Assembly (NCBI RefSeq): GCF_007991615.1
Contig: NZ_BJYR01000012.1
Location: forward strand, 62,001 to 126,000
Origin: Novosphingobium sediminis
Lineage (GTDB): Bacteria; Pseudomonadota; Alphaproteobacteria; Sphingomonadales; Sphingomonadaceae
Length of the DNA stretch: 64,000 nt
Direction of reading: 5' to 3'
Positions 25,255 through 34,927 of the stretch are shown in pieces. How positions within the stretch are numbered: position 1 is the first letter of the stretch; each line of letters opens with the position of its first letter. A program made the position numbers and the translations under genes. The notes below the pieces were generated by a model that ran no database searches, was not told where the DNA came from, and saw only the letters and a program-made list of their open reading frames with translations.

Positions 25255-25641
25255 TTATCCCAGCGCGCTGATGATTGCCCAGATCGCAAGGCCAAGCTGG
25301 GCGAGCAGCGTGATGAGCGTCCCGATCATGCGGCCAATGCCCAGGCTGCCGCCATCCATGCCGATCCCGTGAGCGACGCGGCCAAACATGAACAGGCCAG
25401 CCACTGCTGCCAGCGCGGTGCTGCCCGGGTGCGCGAATTCGAGCGCGGCGATCATTACCAGCACCATCGGCGTGTTTTCAGTGAAGTTGGAATGGGCGCG
25501 CATGCGCCGGATGACTTTCTCGTTTCCGCCATCGCCGACCGAAACTTTCTCGGACGTGCGCACCTGGCCGCAGCGGATCGAAAGCCAGATGTTGATCAGC
25601 GCGGCGGCGGCCACGGCGCTGAGCGTGATGGGCAAGTTCAT
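25255..25641 (-). CDS. MAPEG family membrane protein
   Basis: 128-residue integral membrane protein with four hydrophobic helices. It matches the MAPEG (membrane-associated eicosanoid and glutathione metabolism) family: the hydrophilic loop VSVGDGGNEKVIRRMRAH, then SNFTENTPMVLVMIAALEF, then GRVAHGIGM. Bacterial members are mostly uncharacterised glutathione transferase-like proteins. The neighbouring glyoxalase II-like gene also belongs to thiol chemistry, but it is on the opposite strand and the link is weak. Confidence 0.85.
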   Translation of the reverse strand: MNLPITLSAVAAAALINIWLSIRCGQVRTSEKVSVGDGGNEKVIRRMRAHSNFTENTPMVLVMIAALEFAHPGSTALAAVAGLFMFGRVAHGIGMDGGSLGIGRMIGTLITLLAQLGLAIWAIISALG

Positions 25642-25884
25642 GATCGTGTTATCCCCTCAAGGTTTTTGTTGTCACACCCCGCGCTTGTCGTAGCGGCCTC
25701 GCGCTTGCAAAGCATCCAGAAATCCGTATAGGCGCGCCTTCGCCCGCGATTGGCGACTCCAGCTTGCTGCCGAACTCATCTCGGGCCGCCTTTAACAGGC
25801 TCTCGGACAGGGGTTGTGCAGTGGGCGGGTTTTGCCTATCGCGCTTGCCTACAGACGACTTCAAGATCAGGAACAGGTGCCGAG

Positions 25885-26064
25885 ATGGCCGTCCCCAAAA
25901 GAAAGACCTCGCCCTCCCGCCGGGGCATGCGTCGCAGCCACGATGCACTGAAGGCTGAAGCCTTCCACGAGTGCTCCAACTGTGGTGAACTCAAGCGCCC
26001 GCACATGCTGTGCGGTGCCTGTGGGCACTACAACGGCCGCGAGATCATCGCCGTCGGCCTCTGA
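25885..26064 (+). CDS. rpmF: 50S ribosomal protein L32
   Basis: 59-residue ribosomal protein: [20 protein letters not shown] start, then two zinc knuckles, CSNC and CGAC. Length and sequence are typical. It heads the conserved rpmF-plsX-fabH order that links ribosome and fatty-acid synthesis. The 243-base gap upstream holds its promoter and nothing else I can identify. Confidence 0.97.
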   Translation: MAVPKRKTSPSRRGMRRSHDALKAEAFHECSNCGELKRPHMLCGACGHYNGREIIAVGL

Positions 26065-26092
26065 TCTCGGCTGAGGGGGAGACAGCCGGGTT

Positions 26093-27178
26093 ATGGCTTT
26101 GCCGCGTATCGCCGTAGATGCGATGGGCGGCGATGTGGGCGTGCGCGTCATGGTCGAAGGCGCAGCACTCGCGCGTCGCCAGCACGATCAGTTCAAGTTC
26201 CTCTTGGTTGGCGACGAGACCGCCATCAAGCAGGCGCTCGAAGCCCACCCCAACCTGCGCTCTGCTTCCGAGATTCTGCATGCGCCCAGCGTTGTCGCGG
26301 GCGATGAAAAGCCGACGCAGGCGCTCCGCCGCGCGCGTACCACATCGATGGGTCTTGCCATCGATGCGGTGAAGAGCGGCGCTGCCGGTGCTGCGGTCAG
26401 CGCGGGCAATACCGGCGCGCTCATGGCCATGTCCAAGGTAGCGCTGCGCACGATGCCGGGCATTGATCGCCCCGCGCTCGCCGCGCTCGTGCCGACGCTG
26501 GGCGATCACGATCTCGTCATGCTCGATCTCGGTGCCAACACCGAATGCGATGCGCGCAATCTCGTGCAGTTCGCAATCATGGGTGCGGCCTATGCCCGCA
26601 TTGTCCATGGTCAGTCCGAACCACGCGTGCGTCTGCTCAACATCGGCACCGAGGAGATCAAGGGCACCGATGAACTGCGCGATGCCGCCGCCATGCTCAA
26701 GCAGGCCGGCGAAGCGCTTGCCTTCCGCTTTGACGGTTTCACCGAGGCGGACAAGCTTTCGCGCGGCGATGTCGATGTCGTCGTCACCGATGGCTTCACC
26801 GGCAATATCGCGCTGAAGGCCATGGAAGGCGCAGCGCGCTTCGTGGCCGATCTTCTGCGTCGCAGCTTCTCCAGCTCGCTGCGTTCGAAGTTCGGCTTCC
26901 TCATTTCAAAACCGGCGACCGAGCTGCTCAAGCATCATCTCGATCCCAACAATCATAACGGTGCGGTGTTCCTTGGTCTCAACGGTGTTGTCGTGAAAAG
27001 CCACGGAAGTGCGTCGGCGCTGGGCGTTGCTCATGCGGTCGCGGTAACCGCGCGGCTCCTCTCTGAGCGGCTGACCGAGCGGATTGCGGCCGACCTTGCC
27101 GAAGTGGGGCAAGACGCCATGCGTAGCGCAGCTACCCTCGTTCGGCCTGCGCCGGAAACACCGGGAGGCCCGGCATGA
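26093..27178 (+). CDS. plsX: Phosphate acyltransferase PlsX
   Basis: 361-residue enzyme that converts acyl-ACP plus phosphate to acyl-phosphate for PlsY in phospholipid synthesis. Recognisable blocks are [11 protein letters not shown] at the start, [43 protein letters not shown] and [12 protein letters not shown]. It lies 28 bases after rpmF, and its stop overlaps the fabH start by 4 bases (ATGA), so the three form one operon. Peripheral membrane enzyme. Confidence 0.97.
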   Translation: MALPRIAVDAMGGDVGVRVMVEGAALARRQHDQFKFLLVGDETAIKQALEAHPNLRSASEILHAPSVVAGDEKPTQALRRARTTSMGLAIDAVKSGAAGAAVSAGNTGALMAMSKVALRTMPGIDRPALAALVPTLGDHDLVMLDLGANTECDARNLVQFAIMGAAYARIVHGQSEPRVRLLNIGTEEIKGTDELRDAAAMLKQAGEALAFRFDGFTEADKLSRGDVDVVVTDGFTGNIALKAMEGAARFVADLLRRSFSSSLRSKFGFLISKPATELLKHHLDPNNHNGAVFLGLNGVVVKSHGSASALGVAHAVAVTARLLSERLTERIAADLAEVGQDAMRSAATLVRPAPETPGGPA

Positions 27179-28152
27179 CGCTGCGTTCCGTCATTCGCGG
27201 CAGCGGCTCGGCCCTGCCGTCCCGCGCTGTTTCAAATGCCGAAATGTCGACCATGGTCGATACGACCGACGAGTGGATCGTCGAGCGGACCGGCATCCGC
27301 AACCGCTACATCGCGGGTGAGGGCGAGACGACTGCCACGCTCGCCACCGAGGCTTGCCGCAAGGCGCTTGAAGCCGCCGGGATCGAGGCTGCCTCGATCG
27401 ATCTCATCGTGCTTGGCACCTGCAGTCCGGACCAGACTTTCCCGGCCACCGCTACCATCGTCCAGAACGCACTCGGCTGCCGCGGCGGCATCGCGTTCGA
27501 TGTCGCGGCGGTCTGCTCGGGCTTCCTGTATGCGTTCGGCACGGCAGACGCGATGCTGCGCACCGGCATGGCCAAGCGCGCGCTGGTGATCGGCGCGGAA
27601 ACCATGAGCCGCCTGCTCGATTGGGAAGACCGCGCCACCTGTGTGCTGTTTGGCGATGGCGCGGGTGCGGTCGTGCTCGAGGCGGTCGAAACCGACGAGA
27701 GCGATCCGGCAGCCCCCGGCATTCTCGCCACGCGTCTCCATGCCGATGGCGCGCACAACGAATTGCTGCACATGGATGGCGGGCCTTCGTCCACCGGCAC
27801 CATCGGCAAGCTGCGCATGAAGGGCCGCGAAGTGTTCCGTCACGCCGTGGTGAACCTTGCCGCCGTGCTTGAGGAAGTGCTCGTGGCAACCGGTTACACC
27901 GCTGCAGAGATTGACTGGGTCGTCCCGCACCAGGCCAACGCGCGTATCCTCGATGCCACGGCGCGCAAGCTGGGCCTGCCCGAGGAAAAGGTCATCGTGA
28001 CGGTCGACCGCCACGCCAATACGAGCGCTGCCTCGGTGCCGCTCGCGTTTGACACTGCGGTGCGCGATGGCCGCATCAAGCCCGGCGATCTCGTCATGTT
28101 CGAGGCCATGGGCGGCGGATTTACGTGGGGAGCAAGCCTCATCCGCGTTTGA
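27175..28152 (+). CDS. fabH: Beta-ketoacyl-ACP synthase III
   Basis: 325-residue condensing enzyme that starts fatty-acid chains from acetyl-CoA and malonyl-ACP. The catalytic triad is visible: Cys in [11 protein letters not shown], His in [10 protein letters not shown], Asn in [14 protein letters not shown] overlaps the plsX stop. The first residues of the mature enzyme ([17 protein letters not shown]) and the [14 protein letters not shown] block are textbook FabH. Confidence 0.97.
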   Translation: MTLRSVIRGSGSALPSRAVSNAEMSTMVDTTDEWIVERTGIRNRYIAGEGETTATLATEACRKALEAAGIEAASIDLIVLGTCSPDQTFPATATIVQNALGCRGGIAFDVAAVCSGFLYAFGTADAMLRTGMAKRALVIGAETMSRLLDWEDRATCVLFGDGAGAVVLEAVETDESDPAAPGILATRLHADGAHNELLHMDGGPSSTGTIGKLRMKGREVFRHAVVNLAAVLEEVLVATGYTAAEIDWVVPHQANARILDATARKLGLPEEKVIVTVDRHANTSAASVPLAFDTAVRDGRIKPGDLVMFEAMGGGFTWGASLIRV

Positions 28153-28222
28153 TCGTGCCGGTTCGGAAACTTTTCCCTTACAGTTTTCGTTGCAGACCAA
28201 TGCATTGGCCGATAAAATAATG

Positions 28223-28243
28223 TGTAAAGCGGATTGTAAAGCG
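28223..28243. promoter_or_regulatory. Direct repeat TGTAAAGCG upstream of ihfA
   Basis: TGTAAAGCG occurs at 28223-28231 and 28235-28243, 12 bases apart, in the AT-rich 150-base gap between fabH and ihfA; an inverted relative, CGCTTTTTACA, follows at about 28278-28288. ihfA is often autoregulated, so these may be regulatory sites. The binding protein is unknown. Confidence 0.35.
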
Positions 28244-28302
28244 TTGCGGACACTGTATTGTGTCAAGCTGGCTTGTCGCTTTTTACATTGGGGGAATCGA
28301 GG

Positions 28303-28602
28303 ATGCGTTCGGTAGGAACACTCACTCGCGCGGATCTTGCAGAGAGCATCAATCGCCGCGTCGGGCTTTCGCGGGCTGATTCACTGGGGATGGTTGAATC
28401 CATTCTCGATCACATGTGCGAGGCGCTCGCCGAGGGCGAAAACGTAAAGATTTCCGGATTCGGAACCTTTCTGTTACGAGACAAAGCAGAACGCGTCGGT
28501 CGCAATCCCAAGACTGGTGTGGAAGTACCCATCACCCCGCGCCGCGTAATGACGTTTCGCGCAAGCCAGATGCTGAAGGACCGGATTGCAGCAAGCAGTT
28601 GA
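28303..28602 (+). CDS. ihfA: Integration host factor subunit alpha
   Basis: 99-residue DNA-bending protein that pairs with IhfB. It shows the HU/IHF core [20 protein letters not shown] and the DNA-intercalating arm [20 protein letters not shown] with the conserved proline. ATG 28303 follows GAATCGAGG. The merR-type gene starts close to its stop, as in many alphaproteobacteria. Confidence 0.95.
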   Translation: MRSVGTLTRADLAESINRRVGLSRADSLGMVESILDHMCEALAEGENVKISGFGTFLLRDKAERVGRNPKTGVEVPITPRRVMTFRASQMLKDRIAASS

Positions 28603-28615
28603 AATCGAAGGGTCT

Positions 28616-29038
28616 GTGCCGAACACTGCTCCTGCCTTCGCTGATGGCAAGGAGCCTGATGCGCTGCGCACGATCGGCGAGGTAGCCAAGGCGCTTGGCC
28701 TGAAGCAGCACATCCTGCGCTATTGGGAAGAGCAGTTCCCGATGCTCCGCCCGCTGACGCGCGCGGGCGGCCGGCGTTACTATCGCCCTGAAGACATTGC
28801 GCTCGTCACCCGGATCGACCAGCTGCTCCACCGCGAGGGTTATACGATCCGCGGCGCACGTCAGGCGCTTTCGGGCAAGGGCGGGGCCAAGCCCGCTCGG
28901 GCCGCCGCGCCCGCACCTGAAGCTACCGCGCCCGCCGCACCGATGCCGGCTGAAGATGAAATCATCGCCGCCATCCGCATCCTGCGCCGCCACCTCGAAA
29001 CGATCCGCGAACGTCTGGCCGCCTCGCTGGAGGATTGA
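28616..29038 (+). CDS. MerR family transcriptional regulator
   Basis: 140-residue regulator with a MerR-type winged helix: LRTIGEVAKALGLKQHILRY, then WEEQFPMLRPL, GGRRYYRPEDIALV and LLHREGYTIRGARQAL. A Pro/Ala linker precedes a C-terminal helix (ILRRHLETIRERLAASL) for dimerisation. No Cys cluster is present, so it is not a metal sensor. GTG 28616 after GAAGGG is my preferred start; an in-frame TTG 28586 would overlap ihfA. It belongs to the conserved ihfA-merR pair; its regulon is not known. Confidence 0.85.
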   Translation: MPNTAPAFADGKEPDALRTIGEVAKALGLKQHILRYWEEQFPMLRPLTRAGGRRYYRPEDIALVTRIDQLLHREGYTIRGARQALSGKGGAKPARAAAPAPEATAPAAPMPAEDEIIAAIRILRRHLETIRERLAASLED

Positions 29039-29081
29039 AGGCTTCGGCACTGACGCGCAGCTGACATGAGAGGCAGGGCCC

Positions 29082-29798
29082 TTGCAACTCGCCACTTCGT
29101 TTTGCTGCACGGCCGCCCTGATTGCCGCCACGTGCGCCACTGCAGCCAATCCGCCTGATGCTCGACCCGCAGCGCTGCCGTCATTCGCGCCCAGCGTGGA
29201 GGATATCGTCCAGCCCGGATGGAAACAGGTCACGCTTAAGAGCGGTGATCTTGACGGTGATGCCAAACCGGACGTCGCGGTGCTGATGCGGTCTACCGCA
29301 AGGGACAGGATCAAGCCCCTTCCGCCGGGGTCGAACTACCCCTTGGACGATACCAACCCCTACGTTCTCGCCATCGGCCTCGCACGCCCGAACGGCTATG
29401 ATCTTGTCTACTCAAAGCGCGATCTGTTTCCCAACGAGACTGCGCCCAGCCACGGCGATGATGCTCCGGATGATGGCTCGGTTGATATCCGCCGGGGTGT
29501 CCTGACCTTGAATTTCGGCCACTTGCGCGGCTATGATCGCTTGCGTTTTCGCTGGGATGGCAAGGCATTCAGGCTGATCGGATTGGATTGTGCCGGGGTG
29601 ACCGGCGGCGAGATCACAACGCTAAGCGCGAATTATCTGACTCGTAAGGCCAGATACACCCACGCGGCCATCTCGGACGACAGGGAAAAGGCGAGCATGA
29701 TCACGATTGCTCCCGCCAAGCGTCCGTCGCTCGATCAGTTCGACTGGATCGAGGAATGGAGCGGTCACGACAGCCGTGGCAACACGTTGAGCTGCTGA
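29082..29798 (+). CDS. Secreted hypothetical protein with FG-GAP-like motif
   Basis: 238 residues starting at TTG 29082 behind GAGAGGCAGGG. The first 22 residues form a signal peptide (AALIAATCATAA). The segment KSGDLDGDAKPDVAVLMRS is a calcium-binding DxDGDxxxD loop like those in FG-GAP/VCBS proteins, and LNFGHLRGYDRLRFRWDGKAFRL suggests a second beta-rich unit. Probably periplasmic. GC content around 29280-29800 is somewhat lower than in the neighbours. Function unknown. Confidence 0.65.
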   Translation: MQLATSFCCTAALIAATCATAANPPDARPAALPSFAPSVEDIVQPGWKQVTLKSGDLDGDAKPDVAVLMRSTARDRIKPLPPGSNYPLDDTNPYVLAIGLARPNGYDLVYSKRDLFPNETAPSHGDDAPDDGSVDIRRGVLTLNFGHLRGYDRLRFRWDGKAFRLIGLDCAGVTGGEITTLSANYLTRKARYTHAAISDDREKASMITIAPAKRPSLDQFDWIEEWSGHDSRGNTLSC

Positions 29799-29835
29799 TG
29801 TCCCGCGCCGAAGCGTCGGCCTGAATCCTCAAGCC

Positions 29836-30381
29836 TCAATCGTTCAGCGTCGGCCCCAGGTCCGGGTCCAGATCGCGCGGGCGCATCATCGACACCAGCT
29901 TCGCGCAGCGTTCGTCGATATCCGCCCAGCGGTCGATGGCGAGTTCCATCACCGCGAACGTTGCGGTGGGGAATTTCACTTCCACTTCTTCGCGCAGCGG
30001 GCTGGTGCCGTCGTCAGGCACGAGATCGAAGATGAGGTCTTCCAGCCCCGGATTGTGCCCGATCATCAGCACGCTGGCTGGTTCGCCCGATAGCTCGCGC
30101 AGCAAGTCGATCAGTGTTGCCGAACTGGCGAGGTAGATTCGCCGGTCCCACTCGACCGGGAAGGTATGCCCCCAAGCCTTGCTCGCTTCCTCGATCGTCT
30201 CTGCCACCCGCACGGCGGGCGAGGCAAGGATGCGCTCGAAGGTGAGGCAGGTGCTCTTGATGTATTCGCCCATCGCGCGCGCGCCGCGCACGCCTCGCTC
30301 GTTCAGCGGCCGATCAAAATCGCGCGCCCGCGCGTCGGACCAGTCGGACTTCGCGTGGCGCAGAAGAGCGAGCTTTTTCAA
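29836..30381 (-). CDS. SixA-type histidine phosphatase
   Basis: 181-residue member of the histidine phosphatase superfamily in the SixA branch. The phospho-acceptor motif LLRHAKSDW is at the very N-terminus, DFDRPLNERG follows, and the second catalytic His is in LMIGHNPGLEDL. SixA dephosphorylates phosphohistidine on signalling or PTS proteins in E. coli. The start codon overlaps the stop of the upstream helicase gene by 4 bases (ATGA), so it is the second gene of a two-gene operon. Confidence 0.88.
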   Translation of the reverse strand: MKKLALLRHAKSDWSDARARDFDRPLNERGVRGARAMGEYIKSTCLTFERILASPAVRVAETIEEASKAWGHTFPVEWDRRIYLASSATLIDLLRELSGEPASVLMIGHNPGLEDLIFDLVPDDGTSPLREEVEVKFPTATFAVMELAIDRWADIDERCAKLVSMMRPRDLDPDLGPTLND

Positions 30382-33167
30382 GGGTGAGTCTCGTCGGTTT
30401 GGTCCACTGCCGCAGGTGCAGCCGCGCCGCCAGAAACACTGCCCGCGACGCTTTGTAAAGCCGCATCGAGCGTCACGCGGCGCACCGGCGTACCCGGCGG
30501 GAAAGCGCTCAGCAGGCGCGAGGGGAACGCGGACGACAGCACCACGAAATGCCCTCGGTCGCTCCCCGTACGGATCAGCCGGCCGAAAGCCTGCGCCAGC
30601 CGCGCACGGATGATGCGGTCGTCGTGCGCCTGCCCACCGCCACGGCTATCGCCCCCGAACTTCTCCGCATGGGCCAGCCGCCGCGCACGGTGAAGGATGG
30701 ACGGCTTGGGCCAGGGCACCTGCTCCATCACCACCAGCCGCAGCGAATGGCCCGGCACGTCCACCCCGTCGCGCAGGGCATCGGTGCCGAGCAGCGAGGC
30801 GCGCGGATCATCGCGGAAAATGTCGACCAGCGTACCCGTGTCGATCGGATCGACATGCTGGGCAAACAGCGGCAACCCGCCGCGCGCCAGCCGGTCAGCG
30901 ATCCGGCCATAGACCGCGCGCAGCCGCCGGATTGCGGTGAACAGCCCCAGCGCGCCGCCGCCCGAAGCCTCGATCAGCCGGCCATAGGCATTGGCGAGCG
31001 CCGGAATATCGCCCTTGGGCACGTCGGTCACGATCAGCACTTCGGCATTCTTCGCATAGTCGAACGGGCTCGGCGCGGCGAACACCTCGGGCCGCACGCC
31101 CAGTTGCGGCGCGCCGCTGCGCTCCACCGCGTTCGACCAGTCTCCATTCTGCGTCTCGGCGCCGTCCGTCAGCGTCGCGGAGGTCATCATCACCCCGTGC
31201 GCACCGGCCAGCACGGCCTCGGCAAACGGCTTCATCGGATCGAGATAGCGCCGGTGCAGCCCGATATCCCACTCGCGCCCCTCGGAGCGTTCCAGCGCCA
31301 GCCAGTCGACAAATTCGGGATCGCCCGGGCCGCCGAGCCGCGCGAGGAGCGCGATCCATCCGGCGATCAGATCGGTGCGCCAGCCAATCGCCCCGCGCGC
31401 GCCTTCGATCCGCGCTCGCGCCGGGCCATCGAGCCAGTCCGGCGCGTCCTCGATCAAGGCCTCCAGCCGCAGCGAAAGCCGCACCAGCGGCTGGCGCAGC
31501 GCCTCCAGTGCTTCCTGCGCGCGGCCAGCCACTTCGATGAAGCTGCCGCCAAGCTGGGCCGCCTCGGTCTCCAGTCCGTAACCGGCTTCCTGCCCGCCGC
31601 TCTCGTCGCGCGCGAGGACGAGTTCGCGGGTCTCTGCCAGCAGGTCCTCGATGGGGCCAAATGGCGCGCCTTCCACAATCCGCGCCAGCCACCCGTCGCC
31701 CGGCAGCGCACTGGCTGCCTCGCGCGCATCGGCAATCGCGCGCGCACCGTCCGTGTCGTAGCTTGCCACATCGGCCAGCCGCGCGGCAAGGCCCCGCCGC
31801 CGCCCGCGCTGGCTGCCTTCGGGGCCGATGACCCAGCGCCTGAGCTCCACCGTCTCCGCGCCCGTCAGCGCGGAGGCAAAGGTGCTGTCCGCCGCCTCGA
31901 ACACGTGATGGCCTTCGTCGAACACGATCCGCGTCGGCCGCTGCGCCGGTTCGCGCGCACGGGCCGCGTTGATCATCACGAGGGCATGGTTGGCGATCAC
32001 CAGTTCCGCCCCGGCGGAGGCGCGTGCTGCCCGTTCGATGAAGCACTTCCGGAAATGCGGGCACCCGGCATAGACGCATTCGCCGCGCTGGTCGGTCAGT
32101 GCGGTGATTCCCCGCTTTCTGAACAGCGTGCCGAGCCAGCCCGGCAGATCGCCGCCGATCATGTCGCCGTCTTGCGAATAGGCCGCCCAGCGCGCCACGA
32201 GCTGCGCCATGATCGCGGGCCGCCCGGTAAAGCCGCCTTGCAGCGCATCTTCCAGATTCAACAGGCAGAGGTAATTCTCGCGCCCCTTGCGCACCACCAC
32301 CGGTGGGCCGGTCCGTTCCGCACGCTCAGGCGGAAACGCCGCGCGGCTCTCGCGCCGGAGCTGGCGTTGCAGCGCCTTGGTATAGGTCGAAACCCAGACC
32401 GTTCCGCCCGATTGCTGCGCCCAGAGCGAGGCGGGGGCGAGATAGCCGAAAGTCTTGCCCGTGCCGGTCCCCGCCTGCGCCAGCACCATGTGCGGCTGGT
32501 GCAATTGGCCGCGCGGCGCAAACATCGCGCCTGCCGCCCGCGCATAGGCCTGCTGCGCCGGACGTTGTTCCGCACCGCTCCCGGTCAGTTCGGCGAGACG
32601 CGCAGCAATGGCGTACTCGTCCAGCACAATCTGCGCAGGCTGCGGCCGCTCGGGTGCTTCCTCCCACTCGGGCAAGCGCGTGAAGAGCCAGCGCTCGGCG
32701 CGCTGCGGCTGGGCGATCCTCGGGGCAAGCAGCCCGGCCCAGGGCCAACGCAGCCGCACCAGCGATTGCAGCGCGCTCCATGCCCCCTCGCGCTCGGCCC
32801 AGGCCGGATCCTCGCAGGTCGCGAGCAGCACCTGCGCCGCCGCCTGCAACAACTCGGGCACGCCATCGTCGGTGCGCGGCTCGGCAAGGCCGAGCGCCTG
32901 CGCCAGGCCCTTTGGCGTTGGCACCATGAACTGCGCCGGATGGATGAACGCAAACAGTTCCAGCAGATCGAGCCCGGAGAGATCGGGATAGCCCAGACGG
33001 CTGGCGATCAGCGGCGCATTCAGCAGCAGCAGCGGGGTATCGGCCGCCGCCATGATCGCCTCACCCTTGCCCACCGGGCGCGTGCTCCAAAGCCCGTTCT
33101 GAAGCGGTCCCCGCAGCCAGCAGCCACTGTGGCTGGCGTGGATCGCGGGGAGGGAGGGTGCAGCCAT
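30378..33167 (-). CDS. DinG/XPD-type ATP-dependent DNA helicase
   Basis: 929-residue superfamily 2 helicase of the Rad3/DinG group. The Walker A motif is in QAGTGTGKTFGYLAP, the DEAH-like motif in VFDEGHHVFEAAD. Four cysteines between them (NYLCLL, then CVYAGCPHFRKC) match the 4Fe-4S cluster of XPD/DinG. A C-terminal helicase domain with LGTDALRDGVDVPG follows. An N-terminal extension of roughly 200 residues precedes the P-loop. I start it at ATG 33167 (MAAPSLPAIHASHSG); the frame extends further to 33203. A repair or replication-conflict role is likely. Confidence 0.9.
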   Translation of the reverse strand: MAAPSLPAIHASHSGCWLRGPLQNGLWSTRPVGKGEAIMAAADTPLLLLNAPLIASRLGYPDLSGLDLLELFAFIHPAQFMVPTPKGLAQALGLAEPRTDDGVPELLQAAAQVLLATCEDPAWAEREGAWSALQSLVRLRWPWAGLLAPRIAQPQRAERWLFTRLPEWEEAPERPQPAQIVLDEYAIAARLAELTGSGAEQRPAQQAYARAAGAMFAPRGQLHQPHMVLAQAGTGTGKTFGYLAPASLWAQQSGGTVWVSTYTKALQRQLRRESRAAFPPERAERTGPPVVVRKGRENYLCLLNLEDALQGGFTGRPAIMAQLVARWAAYSQDGDMIGGDLPGWLGTLFRKRGITALTDQRGECVYAGCPHFRKCFIERAARASAGAELVIANHALVMINAARAREPAQRPTRIVFDEGHHVFEAADSTFASALTGAETVELRRWVIGPEGSQRGRRRGLAARLADVASYDTDGARAIADAREAASALPGDGWLARIVEGAPFGPIEDLLAETRELVLARDESGGQEAGYGLETEAAQLGGSFIEVAGRAQEALEALRQPLVRLSLRLEALIEDAPDWLDGPARARIEGARGAIGWRTDLIAGWIALLARLGGPGDPEFVDWLALERSEGREWDIGLHRRYLDPMKPFAEAVLAGAHGVMMTSATLTDGAETQNGDWSNAVERSGAPQLGVRPEVFAAPSPFDYAKNAEVLIVTDVPKGDIPALANAYGRLIEASGGGALGLFTAIRRLRAVYGRIADRLARGGLPLFAQHVDPIDTGTLVDIFRDDPRASLLGTDALRDGVDVPGHSLRLVVMEQVPWPKPSILHRARRLAHAEKFGGDSRGGGQAHDDRIIRARLAQAFGRLIRTGSDRGHFVVLSSAFPSRLLSAFPPGTPVRRVTLDAALQSVAGSVSGGAAAPAAVDQTDETHP

Positions 33168-33255
33168 GACATCCACTAGAGAGGAAAGCCCCGGGCGGGG
33201 CAAGCCGTGGCCTTACGTGCTTTCCCCCATGGGCGTCACACCTGCTTGCAGGGCG

Positions 33256-33275
33256 CTTGCCTTAAACCCGGCAAG
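33256..33275. promoter_or_regulatory. Hairpin in the flagellin upstream region
   Basis: CTTGCC (33256-33261) pairs with GGCAAG (33270-33275) around an 8-base loop, about 75 bases before the flagellin start. In Caulobacter and relatives the flagellin 5' leader is a control target (FlbT), so a leader structure is plausible. I found no convincing sigma-54 or sigma-28 promoter. Confidence 0.35.
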
Positions 33276-33348
33276 GTTCGGTCGTTCTGGCCTTGCGGGA
33301 CATGAACGGGGGCCACCGCGCCTCATCCCATAGTGGAGAATGGGCATC

Positions 33349-34230
33349 ATGGCAGTCATCAATACCAATATCAGCGCGATCCGCGCTTCCAACGCTTCCA
33401 ACATGGCATCCAAGATGTCGGGTGTCGCGATGGAGCGCCTTTCGACCGGCAAGCGCATCAACGGCGCCAAGGACGACGCCGCCGGCCTTGCGATCACCAC
33501 GACCATGACATCGCAGATCAGGGGCATGGGGCAGGGGATCCGTAACGCCAACGACGGTATCAGCTTTGCGCAGACCGCTGACGGCGCGCTCAACGAAGTT
33601 ACCGCGATGCTGCAACGCATCCGTGAACTGGCGATCCAGGCGAAGTCGGAGACTTATACCGACACCGACCGCACCTCGATGCAGTCCGAAGTCGCCAACC
33701 TCACCGCGCAAATCAGCGAAGTGCTGGAAAAGACCACGTTCAACGGCACCAATCTGTTCACCGTGATCGGTGCGGCGCCGGCTGCTGACGGTTCGGACGA
33801 TGCGACTTTCTCGATCCAGACCGGCAGCAACACCACCGATACGGTGGACCTCCGCAGCAAGGCGATCAATGGCACCAAGCTGTTTGGCGGCACCAACACC
33901 ACCTACGATTCGACGACAAACCCGCAGGCGATCGATGTCAGCTCGGCGACGAAGGCCGGCACCACGATCGACAACGTCGATGCCTCGCTCACTGCAATCA
34001 ACGTCGCGCGTGCCGAGTTCGGATCGGGCCAGAACCGCCTCGAATCGGTGATCAACAACCTCACCGACAACGTGACGAACCTCTCTGATGCACGCAGCCG
34101 CATCCTCGATACCGATTACTCGGCCGAAACTACGATGATGGCCAAGGCGCAGATCCTGAGCCAGGCCTCGACCGCGATGATTGCCCAGGCCAACCAGGCC
34201 CAGCAGAACGTCCTCTCGCTGCTCAAGTAA
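33349..34230 (+). CDS. Flagellin
   Basis: 293-residue filament protein. The N-terminal D0/D1 helices ([18 protein letters not shown], then [20 protein letters not shown]) and the C-terminal D1/D0 helices ([19 protein letters not shown] and ending [14 protein letters not shown]) are conserved. The surface-exposed middle is short and Thr/Asp-rich. I chose ATG 33349 because flagellins begin MAxxINTN and GGAG lies 10 bases upstream; ATG 33340 would be too close to it. No other flagellar gene is in the window, so it is an isolated flagellin locus. Confidence 0.95.
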   Translation: MAVINTNISAIRASNASNMASKMSGVAMERLSTGKRINGAKDDAAGLAITTTMTSQIRGMGQGIRNANDGISFAQTADGALNEVTAMLQRIRELAIQAKSETYTDTDRTSMQSEVANLTAQISEVLEKTTFNGTNLFTVIGAAPAADGSDDATFSIQTGSNTTDTVDLRSKAINGTKLFGGTNTTYDSTTNPQAIDVSSATKAGTTIDNVDASLTAINVARAEFGSGQNRLESVINNLTDNVTNLSDARSRILDTDYSAETTMMAKAQILSQASTAMIAQANQAQQNVLSLLK

Positions 34231-34238
34231 GCTTCGCT

Positions 34239-34278
34239 CCCCTCCCGCTCATCCTGAGCTTGTCGAAGGAGGGAGGGG
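34239..34278. terminator. Hairpin and repeat after flagellin
   Basis: CCCCTCCC (34239-34246) can pair with GGGAGGGG (34271-34278) around one copy of the GCTCATCCTGAGCTTGTCGAAGGA-type repeat (34247-34270). It lies 9 bases after the flagellin stop between converging genes, so it probably ends both transcripts. No T-run, so Rho-independent activity is not assured. Confidence 0.5.
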
Positions 34279-34299
34279 CTGGGGGTGCGCCTGTTGACC

Positions 34300-34887
34300 T
34301 CAGCCCGCCCGGCTCCGCTGTTCCAGCAGCAAGGTTTCCAGCCGCGTTACACCGGGCACGGCGAGCACTTCAAAGCGCTCGGTCACGCGGTCCCCGTCGC
34401 TGTCGCGGCTGGTGCCTGTCTGGACGCGCAAGGTGCCGCACCCATCGGCGTCGGCGCTGACATCGATCGGCCCCATCTGATCGATCATGACACTCGCGCT
34501 CTCGCGCTTGCCCGTGGCGGAAACCCGCAGCAGCCGCCGGTCGGTGAGGCCATAGATCGTCTGCGCGGCCTTGCGCTGCGCCTTGAAGGGCATCCACAGC
34601 ATCGAAAGGCCGACACCGATGAACGGCAGGCCGAACAGCGGAAAGATGATTCCGAAGCTCCACTGGATGCCAGCTGGAGTATGCGTGCTCGCCATCCACG
34701 GCAGGAACGCCATCGCCTCCCAAAACAGCGCGAAGGCTGTCCATGGCACTGCGAACAACCAGATGGCGAAGGCCGCCTTCAGCTTGCCGGGTTGAGGCCT
34801 GCCGCTCCACAACAGGCGCTCCCCGGTCAACAATTCGCGGCGCAGGATCGAATCGAGATCTTGCGAGGGCTGCGGTGTCATCATCAT
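34300..34887 (-). CDS. Membrane protein with PH-like domain
   Basis: 195 residues. A soluble start with TGERLLWSGRPQPGKLK is followed by two membrane helices (about residues 38-60 and 78-100), then YGLTDRRLLRVSA and a beta-rich tail (GTLRVQTGTS, FEVLAVPG). The combination of LLWxGxP, two helices and YxLTxxRLL is typical of bacterial PH-like membrane proteins. No enzyme motif. Function unknown. Confidence 0.72.
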   Translation of the reverse strand: MMMTPQPSQDLDSILRRELLTGERLLWSGRPQPGKLKAAFAIWLFAVPWTAFALFWEAMAFLPWMASTHTPAGIQWSFGIIFPLFGLPFIGVGLSMLWMPFKAQRKAAQTIYGLTDRRLLRVSATGKRESASVMIDQMGPIDVSADADGCGTLRVQTGTSRDSDGDRVTERFEVLAVPGVTRLETLLLEQRSRAG

Positions 34888-34927
34888 ACCTTGATAATGA
34901 CACGCAGCGGTTATTGCTGCGTTACGC

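Noticed and set aside
29039..29081. tRNA gene after merR, a common arrangement in alphaproteobacteria
   Set aside because: The gap is only 43 bases and has no tRNA-like fold or TTCGA loop.
30549..33179. Very long open frame (876 codons) opposite the DinG/XPD-type helicase
   Set aside because: It mirrors a clearly conserved helicase with all motifs; its own translation is Arg/Gln/Ala-rich with no recognisable domain. Long antisense frames are expected in GC-rich DNA.
33204..33348. Sigma-54 or sigma-28 promoter for the flagellin gene
   Set aside because: The closest strings (CTGGCCTTGCGGG and a TAAA) do not have the right spacing or second half.
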